Source: an uncultured Chitinophagaceae bacterium
GTDB lineage: Bacteria > Bacteroidota > Bacteroidia > Chitinophagales > Chitinophagaceae
Direction of reading: 5' to 3'
Length of the DNA stretch: 64,000 bases
Assembly: GCA_903884185.1 (NCBI GenBank)
Contig: CAISDV010000089.1
Coordinates: 62,001 to 126,000, forward strand
Every line of letters begins with the position of its first letter. Positions within the stretch are counted from its first letter, which is position 1. Below are positions 24,717 through 34,033 of this stretch, in pieces. The notes beneath the pieces are model-generated. The model was not told the origin of the DNA. It did not search any database and saw only the letters and a list, made by a program, of their open reading frames with translations. The translations under genes and the position numbers were made by a program.

Positions 24717-25796
24717 ATGCAAGCAATGAAGAGACATAATTTCAACTCAGGCCCATCCATCCTCCCCCAGGAAGTGCTGGAACAGGCAGCCAAAGCCATC
24801 ATCAACTTTAATGATACAGGCTTATCCATACTCGAAATAGGCCACCGCACCGAATGGTTTGTTTCAGTAATAGAAGAAGCAAAGGCATTAGTAAAAGAAC
24901 TGATGCAATTAGGCAATGAGCATGAAGTATTGTTCCTGCATGGCGGCGCTACCACTCAGTTTATGCAGGTGCCGATGAATTTATTGGATACGAATGAAAC
25001 AGCAGCTTACTGCGATAACGGTATCTGGGGAAGCAAAGCCATTAAAGAAGCATCACTGTTTGGCAACGCAGTAGAAGCAGCTTCATCAAAAGATAAGAAC
25101 CATACTTACATTAATAAGAGTTTGCACATTCCCCCTGAATCAAAATATTTGCACATCACTACTAACAACACGGTAGAAGGAACACAGTGGCATCATTATC
25201 CAAATACAAACGTTCCATTGGTTGCCGATATGAGTAGTGATATTTTCAGCAAACAAATTGATTTTAAAAACTTTGCATTGATTTATGCCGGTGCACAAAA
25301 AAACATGGGCGCAGCAGGTGTGAACCTGGTGGTGGTGAGGAAAGATATACTGGGAAAGATCAAACGCCCCATTCCCGCTATCATGGATTACCGGAAACAT
25401 ATTGAAGCTAATTCATTGTTAAATACGCCTCCGGTCTTTGCTATTTATACAGCATTGCTGACTTTGCGCTGGATTAAAAAAGAAGGAGGCCTGGCCGTGA
25501 TGGAAAAACGAAGCATCGAAAAAGCCAACCTCTTATATTCAACTATTGATGCATTACCTGCTTTCACTTCACATATTGCTAAAGAGGACAGAAGTTTAAT
25601 GAATGCTGTTTTCTTTTTGCGCAATCCGGCAAATGAAACACCTTTCCTCGAATTGTGTAAGAAAGAAGGAATGGTAGGCGTAAAAGGATACCGCACCATT
25701 GGCGGAGTAAGAGTGAGTATGTATAATGCGTTACCGTTGGAAAGTGTGCACGCAATAGTAGATTTAATGACAGAGTTTTCAAATAAAAATGCATAA
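24717..25796 (+). CDS. serC: Phosphoserine aminotransferase
   Basis: The PLP enzyme that makes O-phosphoserine from 3-phosphohydroxypyruvate in serine synthesis (and acts in PLP synthesis in some bacteria). It is 359 residues, normal. Signatures: KRHNFNSGPSILPQEVLEQA at the start, GHRTEWF, VLFLHGGATTQFMQVPMNLL, TNNTVEGTQWHHYP, ADMSSDIFSK, YAGAQKNMGAAG (PLP lysine in AQKN) and VKGYRTIGGVRVSMYNALP at the end (phosphate-binding Arg). The start may instead be the ATG at 24726 (MKRHNF), three codons in. It is followed after 15 bases by the DUF1015 gene, a pairing common in Bacteroidota; serA is usual nearby but absent here. Confidence 0.94.
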   Translation: MQAMKRHNFNSGPSILPQEVLEQAAKAIINFNDTGLSILEIGHRTEWFVSVIEEAKALVKELMQLGNEHEVLFLHGGATTQFMQVPMNLLDTNETAAYCDNGIWGSKAIKEASLFGNAVEAASSKDKNHTYINKSLHIPPESKYLHITTNNTVEGTQWHHYPNTNVPLVADMSSDIFSKQIDFKNFALIYAGAQKNMGAAGVNLVVVRKDILGKIKRPIPAIMDYRKHIEANSLLNTPPVFAIYTALLTLRWIKKEGGLAVMEKRSIEKANLLYSTIDALPAFTSHIAKEDRSLMNAVFFLRNPANETPFLELCKKEGMVGVKGYRTIGGVRVSMYNALPLESVHAIVDLMTEFSNKNA

Positions 25797-25811
25797 GAAC
25801 AACTGTTCCCT

Positions 25812-27074
25812 ATGGCATCGATCAGCCCATTCAAATCCCTCCGTCCCCGCTCGGAATTAGCCAAACAAGTAGCTAGTCGCCCCTACGACGTCATGAACAG
25901 CGCAGAAGCGAAAACCGAAGCGCAGGGAAACCCATATTCTTTTTTGCATATCACAAAAAGTGAGATTGATCTTGCAGATACTATTGATACGCATTCTGCA
26001 GAAGTATACGAGAAGGCAAAAGAGAACCTCGCTGCATTTATTAAGAAAGACACACTGTTCAGAGAAGATAAAGCCTGCTACTATATTTATCGGTTAATCA
26101 TGACCGATCCCCAAAACCCTGAAGTAAAACGTAGTCAATCAGGACTGGTTTGTGTAAGTAGTTTAGATGATTATGATAACGATATCATCAAAAAACATGA
26201 ATTCACGCGACCGGAGAAAGAGAAGGACAGGATAGATCATATCACTGTAACCGGCGCACAAACCGGCAATGTGTTTATGGCTTACCGGGATGATAAGGAA
26301 GTGAATATATTATTATCTGATTGGGTAAACAGCAAAGATCCGATCAATGATTTTGTTGCAGAAGATGGTATACAACATACTCTGTGGATAGTGAATGACG
26401 ACAAAACAATTGAAAAGATAACATCTTTATTCTCATCCAATATTCCTTTTACCTATATCGCTGATGGACATCACCGCGCGGCTTCAGCAGCCAAAGTGAG
26501 AAAGGCATTAGGTAAGAATGCAGGAGAAGATGCCAATTATTTTCTGACCACTTTATTCCCGGCAAGTCAATTGCATATCATGGATTATAACCGTGTACTG
26601 AAAGACCTGAACGGGCATGAACCCAGGGAATTTATTTCATTGTTAAAAAGGGATTTTGAAGTGGAAGGAATAGGTGCACAGGCATTCCGCCCGCAACAGC
26701 CACATGAGTTTGGCATGTATTTCGAAGGATCATGGTACAAATTGGTGGCGAGAAAAGGAACTTATACGAATGACCCGATAGGTGTGCTGGATATCACCAT
26801 CTTACAAAATAATATTCTTGATAAAATATTAGGTATCAAAGACCAGCGGACGGATAAGCGAATTGATTTTGTGGGGGGGATGCGCGGAATGGGTGAACTG
26901 GAGAAAAGAGTGAACAGTGGCGATATGAAACTTGCTTTCAGCCTTTACCCCGTTACTATCCATCAATTGTTCGATATTGCAGACAGTGGAAATGTGATGC
27001 CGCCAAAAAGTACCTGGTTTGAACCGAAATTGAGGGATGGGTTGCTGACACATTTGATTTATGATGAAAAGTAA
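25812..27074 (+). CDS. DUF1015 domain protein
   Basis: A 420-residue cytoplasmic protein of a conserved family often encoded next to serC and serA; a role in serine metabolism has been proposed from context only. Landmarks: ISPFKSLRPRSELAKQVASRPYDVMNSAEAK at the start, SFLHITKSEIDL, IYRLIM, FTYIADGHHRAASAAKVRKA (the highly conserved ADGHHR motif, near residue 215), FPASQLHIMDYNRVLKDLNG and FVGGMRGMGELEKRV. No membrane or signal segment. It probably forms an operon with serC and ends in a palindromic repeat. Confidence 0.88.
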   Translation: MASISPFKSLRPRSELAKQVASRPYDVMNSAEAKTEAQGNPYSFLHITKSEIDLADTIDTHSAEVYEKAKENLAAFIKKDTLFREDKACYYIYRLIMTDPQNPEVKRSQSGLVCVSSLDDYDNDIIKKHEFTRPEKEKDRIDHITVTGAQTGNVFMAYRDDKEVNILLSDWVNSKDPINDFVAEDGIQHTLWIVNDDKTIEKITSLFSSNIPFTYIADGHHRAASAAKVRKALGKNAGEDANYFLTTLFPASQLHIMDYNRVLKDLNGHEPREFISLLKRDFEVEGIGAQAFRPQQPHEFGMYFEGSWYKLVARKGTYTNDPIGVLDITILQNNILDKILGIKDQRTDKRIDFVGGMRGMGELEKRVNSGDMKLAFSLYPVTIHQLFDIADSGNVMPPKSTWFEPKLRDGLLTHLIYDEK

Positions 27075-27077
27075 TGA

Positions 27078-27208
27078 TTCACCGGGGAGCCGCAGAGGCG
27101 GAGAGAAACGCAGAGATTAGTTGTAGTCATGATTAGATTAAGGAAGTATTGAAATTAAACTCGGCGAACCTCCCCTCCCGAAACTTCGGGATCCCCGCCT
27201 CTGCGGTA
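27078..27208. repeat. CGCAGAG-type palindromic repeat with 16-bp hairpin module
   Basis: Left half caccggggagccgcagaggcggagagaaacgcagag, right half ctcggcgaacctcccc, TCCCGAAACTTCGGGA (27176-27191), then tccccgcctctgcggt. Very like the copy at 11910-12034. Confidence 0.7.
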
Positions 27209-27241
27209 AAAATAAAATAGAACGATAATTCAAATAGTTAT

Positions 27242-28255
27242 ATGAAGACTCTTTTAATTGCTAATTTTTTTCTTCTCGGGTTTTTTACATCCCATGCGCA
27301 GGATGCCAAACAATTATATGCAAATGCCCGTACGCTGATGCAGCAAGGCGATTATGATAATGCCACGTTAGCAATGAACAAGGCATTGGAAAAAGAGCCG
27401 GCCAACCTTGAGATGCTGAAAGATTTTGCATTTCTCAATTACCTGAAAAGAGATTTTGCAGGATCCATTCAAACAGGAAAAATTATTATTGAAAGGCCCG
27501 ATGCTGATGAACAGGCTTTTCAAATATTGGGAATGGATTATAAAGCGATAGCTGATTTTACAGAAGCCAGCAAATTATATAAACGCGGGTTAAAGAAATT
27601 CCCGAACAGTGGAGTTTTATATAATGAATCTGCTGAGTTGTTAGCCATGCAACACGACCTTCCCGGTGCCATTATTGAATGGGAAAAAGGAATTTCGGTA
27701 GCGCCGAATTACAGCAGCAACTACTATAATGCTGCTATGTATTATGCCCGCACATCTGATATTTTCTGGGCAGTGGTATATGGAGAAGTATTTGTGAACC
27801 TGGAAAGTTATTCTGCACGCACAGCAGAAATAAAAAGCGTGCTCCTTGAAGCGTACCGAAAATTATATACAGAGGGCACTATTGCGAATCATATTGCAGC
27901 ACAGAAAAGCGCCACTTTTGAAAAAGCATTTTTAGAAACATTGAATAAAAGCAAGAGCATGGCTGCTGATGGCATTACAGCAGATAACCTTACTGCCATG
28001 CGCACAAGATTTATACTGGATTGGTACAGCGCCGGTAACAATGAAAAATTTGCTTTCCGTTTGTTTGATAACCTGCAATATTTATTAAGGGAAGGAATGT
28101 TCAACGCCTACAACGAATGGCTGTTTGGTACAGCGGCAAGTCCTGCCAAATACCAGGTCTGGGTAGATACCCACGATAAAGAAGCCAAAGCATTTAAAGA
28201 CTTCCAGGAAGGAAGGGTCTTTAAAATGGTGGCGGGGCAGATATATAAAAGCTAG
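27242..28255 (+). CDS. Exported tetratricopeptide-repeat protein
   Basis: A 337-residue protein with a signal peptide (residues 1-19, KTLLIANFFLLGFFTSHA). Residues 20-190 contain about four TPR-like helical pairs: DAKQLYANARTLMQQGDYDNATLAMNKALEKEPANLEML, FLNYLKRDFAGSIQTGKIII, GMDYKAIADFTEASKLYKRGLKKFPNSGVLYNESAELLA and AIIEWEKGISVAPNYSSNYYNAAMYYART. The C-terminal half is helical with no motif I recognise. TPR proteins act as assembly scaffolds; no partner is evident here. The stop codon directly abuts the right copy of the 56-bp inverted repeat. Confidence 0.8.
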   Translation: MKTLLIANFFLLGFFTSHAQDAKQLYANARTLMQQGDYDNATLAMNKALEKEPANLEMLKDFAFLNYLKRDFAGSIQTGKIIIERPDADEQAFQILGMDYKAIADFTEASKLYKRGLKKFPNSGVLYNESAELLAMQHDLPGAIIEWEKGISVAPNYSSNYYNAAMYYARTSDIFWAVVYGEVFVNLESYSARTAEIKSVLLEAYRKLYTEGTIANHIAAQKSATFEKAFLETLNKSKSMAADGITADNLTAMRTRFILDWYSAGNNEKFAFRLFDNLQYLLREGMFNAYNEWLFGTAASPAKYQVWVDTHDKEAKAFKDFQEGRVFKMVAGQIYKS

Positions 28256-28311
28256 ATTAGGATCGCGCCAGAGGCGGACAGGTTCGTAGGATTTGAAGAT
28301 GGAAGGATTGG
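28256..28311. repeat. 56-bp repeat, right copy of an inverted pair
   Basis: The reverse complement of 24632-24687 with two mismatches, including the embedded CGCGCCAGAGGCGGACAG module. It starts at the first base after the TPR gene's stop. Confidence 0.8.
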
Positions 28312-28330
28312 TAGTGCTATTGACATTTGA

Positions 28331-28427
28331 TTTACCACAGACGCACAGAAACACAGAAGAAGGTCTTTAAGAATACCAACAACTCTTTGCTCCTTTGCTC
28401 CCGAAGTTTCGGGATTTGCGTGAAACC
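28331..28427. repeat. Mixed CGCAGAG/CGCAAAG palindromic repeat with inverted hairpin module
   Basis: accacagacgcacagaaacacag on the left and ctcctttgc, TCCCGAAGTTTCGGGA (28399-28414), tttgcgtgaaa on the right. The 16-mer is the reverse complement of the other four copies. Confidence 0.6.
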
Positions 28428-28452
28428 ACTTAATTTGTACAACTTAAACTTC

Positions 28453-28539
28453 AGTCGATGTGTGATGCGTGATGCGAGATTCGGGATGGGGATTTGGGAT
28501 AGGAGATACATCGTACATCTAACATCGTAAATCGTACAT
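28453..28539. repeat. ATGTACGATG-type repeat
   Basis: tcgatgtgtgatgcgtgatgcg followed by tacatcgtacatctaacatcgtaaatcgtacat. The right part recurs, nearly unchanged, at 33733-33764, and left and right parts are loosely complementary. It sits just upstream of the acyl-CoA synthetase gene. Confidence 0.6.
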
Positions 28540-28545
28540 GATTTT

Positions 28546-30333
28546 ATGCTACCAATGAAAAGACTATTCGATGCTGTTGACCATCAATTGGAACGGTTTC
28601 CAAAATCCGATATGCTGGCAGCAAAGGAAAATGGACAATGGAAATTATACAGCACCCATGATGTAAAAAATGCAGTGAACCGGCTTAGCGCGGGGTTATT
28701 GCAATTGGGCGTAAGTGGAAATGATATGAGCGCGGAGGGAAGCGACAAGATCGCGATCATCAGCAATAACCGTCCTGAGTGGGTGATAACTGACCTGGCA
28801 GTACAACAACTGGGTGCGATATTAGTACCTGTTTATCCTACCACCAATCCACTGGAACTTGAATTTATCCTGAATGATGCACAGGTGAAATACATGTTTG
28901 TGAGCAATACAGAAATGCTGGAAAAGATCAAAGCGCTGAAAGAGAAAGTGCCATCACTAAAAAACATTTATACTTTCGATACCATTGCAGGCGCCGATCA
29001 CTGGAGTAAAATAACGGCAATGGCAGATGATGCATCGCTACAGAAAGTGGAAGATATCAAAAAACATATTCCGCTCACTCACCTCGCCACTATCATTTAT
29101 ACATCAGGCACAACAGGCACACCCAAAGGCGTGATGCTGAGCCATAATAATATTTATTCCTGCCTGCATTACAGCCGCGAAAGTTTTCCTTTTGAAGATG
29201 CACCGCAAAACAAGGCATTGAGTTTTTTGCCGCTGAATCATATTTTTGAAAAGATCATTACATATATCTATCTCTATAGTGGTGTGGGAATTTATTATGC
29301 CGAAAGCCTTGAAACAATAGGAGATAACTTAAAAGAAATTAGCCCCAACGGGTTTAGTACAGTTCCACGTTTGCTGGAAAAGGTCTTTGAAAGGATCATG
29401 CAAAAGGGAAATGAACTTACTGGTATTAAAAGAAAATTATTTTTCTGGGCGGTAGCGCTTGCAGAGAAATACGATAATAATATTAGCGGCGGTATTTTTT
29501 ATAACCTGCAACTGGCGATCGCCAATAAACTCATTTTTGTAAAATGGCGTGAGGCGCTTGGTGGAAAGGTAGATTATGTGGTTACCGGTGGAGCAGCATG
29601 CCAGGTAAAATTATTGCGCATCTTCAATGCGGCGCGGGTGCCCGTGTACGAAGGGTATGGCCCAACAGAGAACAGCCCGGTGATCTGCATCAACCGCAAA
29701 GGAAAAGGCGGAACAAAATTCGGGACCGTTGGCCCACCCATTGATGGCATCGAATTAAAACTGGAAGCCGATGGAGAGATATGTGTGAAAGGCCCAACAG
29801 TGATGGAAGGATATTATAAACGGCCCGACCTTACTGCAGAGGCCGTGATGGATGGATGGCTGCATACAGGTGATATTGGTGTTCTGGATGCGGATAATTT
29901 TTTAAAGATCACCGACAGGAAAAAAGAACTCTTTAAAACAAGCGGTGGCAAATATGTAGCGCCGCAACCCATCGAAAATAAATTAAAGGAAAGCCCGTTT
30001 GTGGAACAGGTACTGGTGGTGGGGGCAGAGAAAAAATTTGTTGGTGCACTCATTGTTCCTTCTTTCAGCGCATTGAAAGTATGGATGAAAGAAAATAATA
30101 TTGATTTTGTGAGTAATGAAGATGCCGTACATCAACCCAAGGTATTGCACTTATACCGCGAACTGGTTGAGCGCTATAATGTATTCTTCAATCATGTGGA
30201 ACAGATAAAAAAATTTGAACTGCTCCCAAAAGAATGGAGCATTGAAACAGGCGAGATGACACCGAAGATGAGTTTAAAAAGAAAAGTGGTGATGGAGAAG
30301 TATAAGGATGCGGTGGAGAGAATTTATGCTTAA
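28546..30333 (+). CDS. Long-chain fatty acid-CoA ligase (AMP-binding enzyme)
   Basis: A 595-residue adenylate-forming enzyme that activates fatty acids to acyl-CoA. The P-loop motif is LATIIYTSGTTGTPKGVMLSH (about residues 183-203). The remaining core motifs are present: LPLNHIFEKI, YVVTGGAACQVKLLRIFNAARVPVYEGYGPTENSPV (A5), GWLHTGDIGVLDADNFLKITDRKKELFKTSGGKYVAPQPIE (A7/A8, Asp and Arg to the ribose) and the C-terminal GEMTPKMSLKRKVV (A10 lysine area). The length and the ILxVPVYPTTNPLELEFILNDAQ insert fit the FAA1/FadD15-like long-chain group. Start at 28546 or the ATG at 28555. Convergent with the M1 peptidase. Confidence 0.9.
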   Translation: MLPMKRLFDAVDHQLERFPKSDMLAAKENGQWKLYSTHDVKNAVNRLSAGLLQLGVSGNDMSAEGSDKIAIISNNRPEWVITDLAVQQLGAILVPVYPTTNPLELEFILNDAQVKYMFVSNTEMLEKIKALKEKVPSLKNIYTFDTIAGADHWSKITAMADDASLQKVEDIKKHIPLTHLATIIYTSGTTGTPKGVMLSHNNIYSCLHYSRESFPFEDAPQNKALSFLPLNHIFEKIITYIYLYSGVGIYYAESLETIGDNLKEISPNGFSTVPRLLEKVFERIMQKGNELTGIKRKLFFWAVALAEKYDNNISGGIFYNLQLAIANKLIFVKWREALGGKVDYVVTGGAACQVKLLRIFNAARVPVYEGYGPTENSPVICINRKGKGGTKFGTVGPPIDGIELKLEADGEICVKGPTVMEGYYKRPDLTAEAVMDGWLHTGDIGVLDADNFLKITDRKKELFKTSGGKYVAPQPIENKLKESPFVEQVLVVGAEKKFVGALIVPSFSALKVWMKENNIDFVSNEDAVHQPKVLHLYRELVERYNVFFNHVEQIKKFELLPKEWSIETGEMTPKMSLKRKVVMEKYKDAVERIYA

Positions 30334-30339
30334 ACAAAA

Positions 30340-30430
30340 TTTCACGCAAAGACGCAAAGAAAAAATAAGGCGCCAAGGAAGCTTTAAAACTTTCTTGGCG
30401 CCTTTGCTTCCTTATTTGCTTTGCGTGAAA
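30340..30430. repeat. CGCAAAGACGC-type palindromic repeat filling a convergent gap
   Basis: Outer arms TTTCACGCAAAG and CTTTGCGTGAAA, inner arms AAGGCGCCAAGGAA and TTCTTGGCGCCTT. The element fills almost all of the 100 bases between the convergent acyl-CoA synthetase and M1 peptidase genes and could serve as a terminator for both. Confidence 0.75.
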
Positions 30431-30433
30431 CTA

Positions 30434-33046
30434 CTATTTAAAATCACTGTCCGGAAGTCCACTATTTACCTTAATCGTTGTTATCTTAAATTCTATCGCT
30501 TGTCCGCCGCCGGCATCGATCTTTCTTGCATAAGGGATCTTGACACCATTAAAAACATCGCGGTAATCGCCCAATATTTCAGGGGTGGCATTCTCATTAC
30601 CCATTTCCAAATGCTGAACTTTTAAAGAAGTTTTTTGATCATAATAATCCATGCTCTTTTTTCCTGATGGCGAAGTAACAGTTACTACATACACTAAAAC
30701 GTCATTCACTACTTCCATGTTTGGATCCAGTTTTAACGAATAACCGCCGGTGGCATAATTTAATTCAGGGAAGATGGCAACAGATTCTTTCAGGCCTGCT
30801 TTCATATCATCTTTTACAGGAACATCCTGCCCCATTGCTTTCATCGAAATATTATCGCCGTTCTGCACCATTCGTGTAGGAACAATATTCATAGATGGAA
30901 CATTGATCTCGTAATACATTTTATCAGGCATTTTCTGTTTGCTGGTTAGTTGAACATCAATACCCTGTATACTTCCAGTAGCTGAAATGCTGATATCCGT
31001 AACGGTTTTTAATTTATCAGCGCCACCAATCGCCTTCAGGTAATTATTTACTACGTCTGTTGCTGTAGTGCCTGCAGGTATTGCTTTTGAAGCACCAGCC
31101 CATGTATTGTTGGTGGGGTTGATATCAGGGAAGACATGATCAGGATCCAATACCACTTTTGTAACCTTGGCTGTGGATGCAAAACGGAATGTCCATGAAG
31201 TGCCACGCTGCCATATCTCAGCAGGTAATTTTACTGTATCAACTTTTCCACCTTCCTGTGTAATGGCTGCAATAACAGGAAGCGCCATTTCTTCCAGGTT
31301 TTCTATTGTGATCAATGAACCCTTTGAAGGATCATTGTTCTGGTATTTTACATCTTTTACTGCCTGGTCAAGTTTCCAGTTGTTGATGAACCATCCGCGC
31401 CAGAACCAGCTCAGGTCTTCGCCCGAAGCATTGTCCATTGAACGGAAAAAATCCCATGGAGTTGGGTGTTTGAAGGCCCATCTCTTAATATAAGTACGGA
31501 AAGCATAATCAAACCTATCGATCCCCAGAATATTGTAACGCAAAATTTCCAATCCCATACCCGGTTTAAAATAAGAAGCAATACCCTGGAATTGAGGGTC
31601 TATTACATCGGGTGTATTCATGATAGCTTCAGAAGTAGCGCTGAACATAAACTTCGCTATTCTTTGTGCATCGGTCTTGGAATCAAACTCGCCTTTATTA
31701 AAAACTTTGGTATCTACACCATTGATGAAAGTATTAAATCCTTCATCCATCCATGCATATTTACGTTCATTGGAACCCACCACCATCGGGAACCAGTTGT
31801 GTCCAAATTCATGATCGGTCACATTCCATAAACCGCCGCCTGTACTGTTTGATCCGCAGAACACAATGCCGGGATATTCCATTCCACCTACAATACCCGC
31901 CACATTGGTAGCAACCGGGTAAGTGTATTCAAACCATTCCTGTGAGTATAATTCAATAGCACCTTTTACAAATTCTGTAGAACGCCCCCAGGCTTTTGGC
32001 CCTGCACTTTCAACAGGATAAACAGATTGCGACAATGCTTTTTTTCCGCTTGGTAAATTAATTCTTGCAGCATCCCAGATAAATGCTTTTGAAGCGCCCC
32101 AGGCAACATCTCTTGTATTCTTGCATAAGAAATGCCATGTCAGGGTTGCTTTTGCAGGATACGCACTCTTGCTGTCAAGCTCACTTGAATCCCTGATAAA
32201 TACTGTGCTTTCACTTGTTCTTGCTTTTGCCATTCTTGCCAAAGCTGTTGGTGTCATCACCTGTGCAGCGTTCAGCAATTCGCCTGAACCCACTACTACT
32301 AAATTAGCAGGTGCGGTAACACTATAATCTATGTCGCCGTATTCCAAATAAAATTCCGATGAACCCAAATAAGGGATCGTGTTCCAGCCAGACACATCAT
32401 CATACACTTCCATGCGCGGGTACCATTGTGCCACTTCATATATCCATCCATTTTTAGAATGCTCTCTTCCCATACGGTCTGTGCCATATTCGGGAATATC
32501 AAAAGCATAGTTGATCTTAATTGAAATTTTACCACCGCCTGATGCAAGTGCGTCTTTTAAACGAAGTTGTAAACGAGTATCTGTAACGATATAATCTGTT
32601 TTTTCAGATTTGCCATCTTTGATGATCTCTACAGATTTTATTTCATCACCCTGTGTAAAAGTGCGGTTGGTGAAACGGCCGCCTGATATAAGAGCAGTAG
32701 CTTCAGCGCGTGAATCTTCGCGGTAAATATTCTGGTCGAGCTGCATCCAGAGAAAAGGCAATTTATCGGGGCTGTTGTTTGTATAACTAAGCACAACAGA
32801 ACCACTTACCCTGTGGGTAGCGGTATCGAGCGATACATCTATTTTATAATCAGCACGGTTCTGCCAGTATTTAGGGCCGGGCTCACCACTGGCGCTCCTG
32901 TATTCATTACCATTATCGGTATAGAAGTTTGCCATAAATACTTTATGCGGATCGTATTTAGAGGCAGGTGCCGTTTGTGCAGACACGTTTACGCTAACAA
33001 TGATGGCCAGTAAAGGCAGTAGGGAAAGAATTTTTCTCAGGTTCAT
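30434..33046 (-). CDS. M1 family zinc aminopeptidase
   Basis: An 870-residue exported metallopeptidase. Signal peptide at residues 1-23 ([19 protein letters not shown]). The zinc site is HEFGH (412-416) with the third ligand Glu435 in WMDEGFN, giving the HExxH-18-E gluzincin spacing. The usual exopeptidase motif GxMEN appears in altered form as [11 protein letters not shown], as is common in this Bacteroidota subgroup. The C-terminal 200 residues, including [29 protein letters not shown], form a separate beta-rich domain resembling outer membrane lipoprotein-sorting folds. Probably periplasmic; the substrate is likely peptides taken from the environment. Confidence 0.92.
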   Translation of the reverse strand: MNLRKILSLLPLLAIIVSVNVSAQTAPASKYDPHKVFMANFYTDNGNEYRSASGEPGPKYWQNRADYKIDVSLDTATHRVSGSVVLSYTNNSPDKLPFLWMQLDQNIYREDSRAEATALISGGRFTNRTFTQGDEIKSVEIIKDGKSEKTDYIVTDTRLQLRLKDALASGGGKISIKINYAFDIPEYGTDRMGREHSKNGWIYEVAQWYPRMEVYDDVSGWNTIPYLGSSEFYLEYGDIDYSVTAPANLVVVGSGELLNAAQVMTPTALARMAKARTSESTVFIRDSSELDSKSAYPAKATLTWHFLCKNTRDVAWGASKAFIWDAARINLPSGKKALSQSVYPVESAGPKAWGRSTEFVKGAIELYSQEWFEYTYPVATNVAGIVGGMEYPGIVFCGSNSTGGGLWNVTDHEFGHNWFPMVVGSNERKYAWMDEGFNTFINGVDTKVFNKGEFDSKTDAQRIAKFMFSATSEAIMNTPDVIDPQFQGIASYFKPGMGLEILRYNILGIDRFDYAFRTYIKRWAFKHPTPWDFFRSMDNASGEDLSWFWRGWFINNWKLDQAVKDVKYQNNDPSKGSLITIENLEEMALPVIAAITQEGGKVDTVKLPAEIWQRGTSWTFRFASTAKVTKVVLDPDHVFPDINPTNNTWAGASKAIPAGTTATDVVNNYLKAIGGADKLKTVTDISISATGSIQGIDVQLTSKQKMPDKMYYEINVPSMNIVPTRMVQNGDNISMKAMGQDVPVKDDMKAGLKESVAIFPELNYATGGYSLKLDPNMEVVNDVLVYVVTVTSPSGKKSMDYYDQKTSLKVQHLEMGNENATPEILGDYRDVFNGVKIPYARKIDAGGGQAIEFKITTIKVNSGLPDSDFK

Positions 33047-33229
33047 ATAACTGTTTTAAATGAAAGATGATACAGGGGGGCTAAATTAGGCAGCATTCTA
33101 CTGGCAAACAAAAAGCGGGGAACAATTTATTTGAAAGGTATAGGCACCCAAATTAATTCAATACAGCGCATTCCTGCAACTGCATGAATATGAGTTTACC
33201 CGGCGTTTTTTAGGCTGAAGGGGAAGGCG

Positions 33230-33436
33230 TTATTGCACAGTCTGAATGTTGCTCGCTTGCTTGCCTTTGGGGCCGGTAGTTATTTCAAAGGAAACTTTAT
33301 CGCCTTCCTTTAATACTTTAAACCCGCCCATATTGATCGCGGAAAAATGTGCAAATAGGTCTTCTCCACCGTCATCGGGAGTAATAAAGCCGAAGCCTTT
33401 AGAACCATTGAACCATTTTACAGTTCCTGTTGCCAT
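33230..33436 (-). CDS. Cold-shock domain protein
   Basis: A 68-residue single-stranded nucleic acid-binding protein of the CspA type. It has both RNA-binding motifs: GFGFI (RNP1, in [11 protein letters not shown]) and LFAHFSAI (RNP2), with the start [12 protein letters not shown] and the end [13 protein letters not shown]. The frame is open upstream to 33553 but the family start ATG at 33436 is correct. A promoter (33488-33459) precedes it with a short AT-rich leader. Confidence 0.96.
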   Translation of the reverse strand: MATGTVKWFNGSKGFGFITPDDGGEDLFAHFSAINMGGFKVLKEGDKVSFEITTGPKGKQASNIQTVQ

Positions 33437-33458
33437 AGTAGTAATTATTATTATTTCC

Positions 33459-33488
33459 CGAAAATACTGATTTTTGGGGGTTTTGCAA
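33459..33488 (-). promoter_or_regulatory. Promoter of the cold-shock gene
   Basis: On the minus strand, TTG (33488-33486), 19 bases, TATTTTCG (33466-33459), one mismatch to TAnnTTTG. The leader to the ATG is about 15-20 bases. Confidence 0.5.
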
Positions 33489-33695
33489 CCATTATCCTTT
33501 TTCACCGGGGAGGCGGGGAATGATACATTTGAATGTAAACAGGGCTTATCCATTGGTGGCTACTTATGCAGATGCTTTTATTATTAGCCCGCTCGGCTGC
33601 GATGTTCAATTTACAAGGAACAAGCAAAATAAAGTGATGATGATGAAAATGAGTGTTACGAGAGCGAGGGGAGTGGAATTCATTAAAATTTATTA

Positions 33696-33800
33696 ATGTA
33701 CGATGTTAGATGTCGGATGTACAATGTGTCACTGCATCTAACATCGTACATCGCAAATCGTACATTGTTCCATCCCCCATCTCCCATCCCGCATCTCTTC
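33696..33800. repeat. ATGTACGATG-type repeat
   Basis: atgtacgatgttagatgt on the left and gcatctaacatcgtacatcg, then caaatcgtacatt, on the right form an imperfect palindrome; followed by a purine/pyrimidine-skewed ccatcccccatctcccatcccgcatctc run. Related to 28453-28539. Confidence 0.6.
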
Positions 33801-34033
33801 CTGCAACAACCCCCTCTTTGTTGCATTCCCTCTCAACCCCCTATTAGTAAGAGTTCCGAATCTCAGGTCGCCTATCACAAATCTCCAATTCCACATCCAC
33901 ACCGCAACAAAAAAACATTGTTGCATATTTTTCTTTGCTCTTTATTGTTCTTTTTTTAGTTTAAATTTATTCGTTCTAATTCTTGTCAACTTAATTGAAC
34001 GCCTGTTCAGTTGTAAAAATCCAAAACATAGCG

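Larger units (their letters stand above)
33437..34033. other. 597-base gap with no confident gene
   Basis: Holds the minus-strand cold-shock promoter, a relic of a CGCAGAG-type repeat near 33500-33518, an unconvincing 58-codon frame (33520-33696) and an ATGTACGATG-type repeat (33696-33800). The remainder (33800-34033) is T-rich and presumably carries the promoter of the GH3 gene, but I see no good TAnnTTTG. Confidence 0.55.

Noticed and set aside
24632-28311. Composite transposon around serC-DUF1015-TPR
   Set aside because: The 56-bp ends are inverted, but there is no transposase, no target duplication visible, and the ends belong to a dispersed repeat type. Reported only as an inverted repeat pair.
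33520-33696. A 58-codon frame upstream of the GH3 gene
   Set aside because: It has an ATG and reads through without stops, but there is no leader signal, no family resemblance, and it begins in a repeat relic. Too weak to call a gene.
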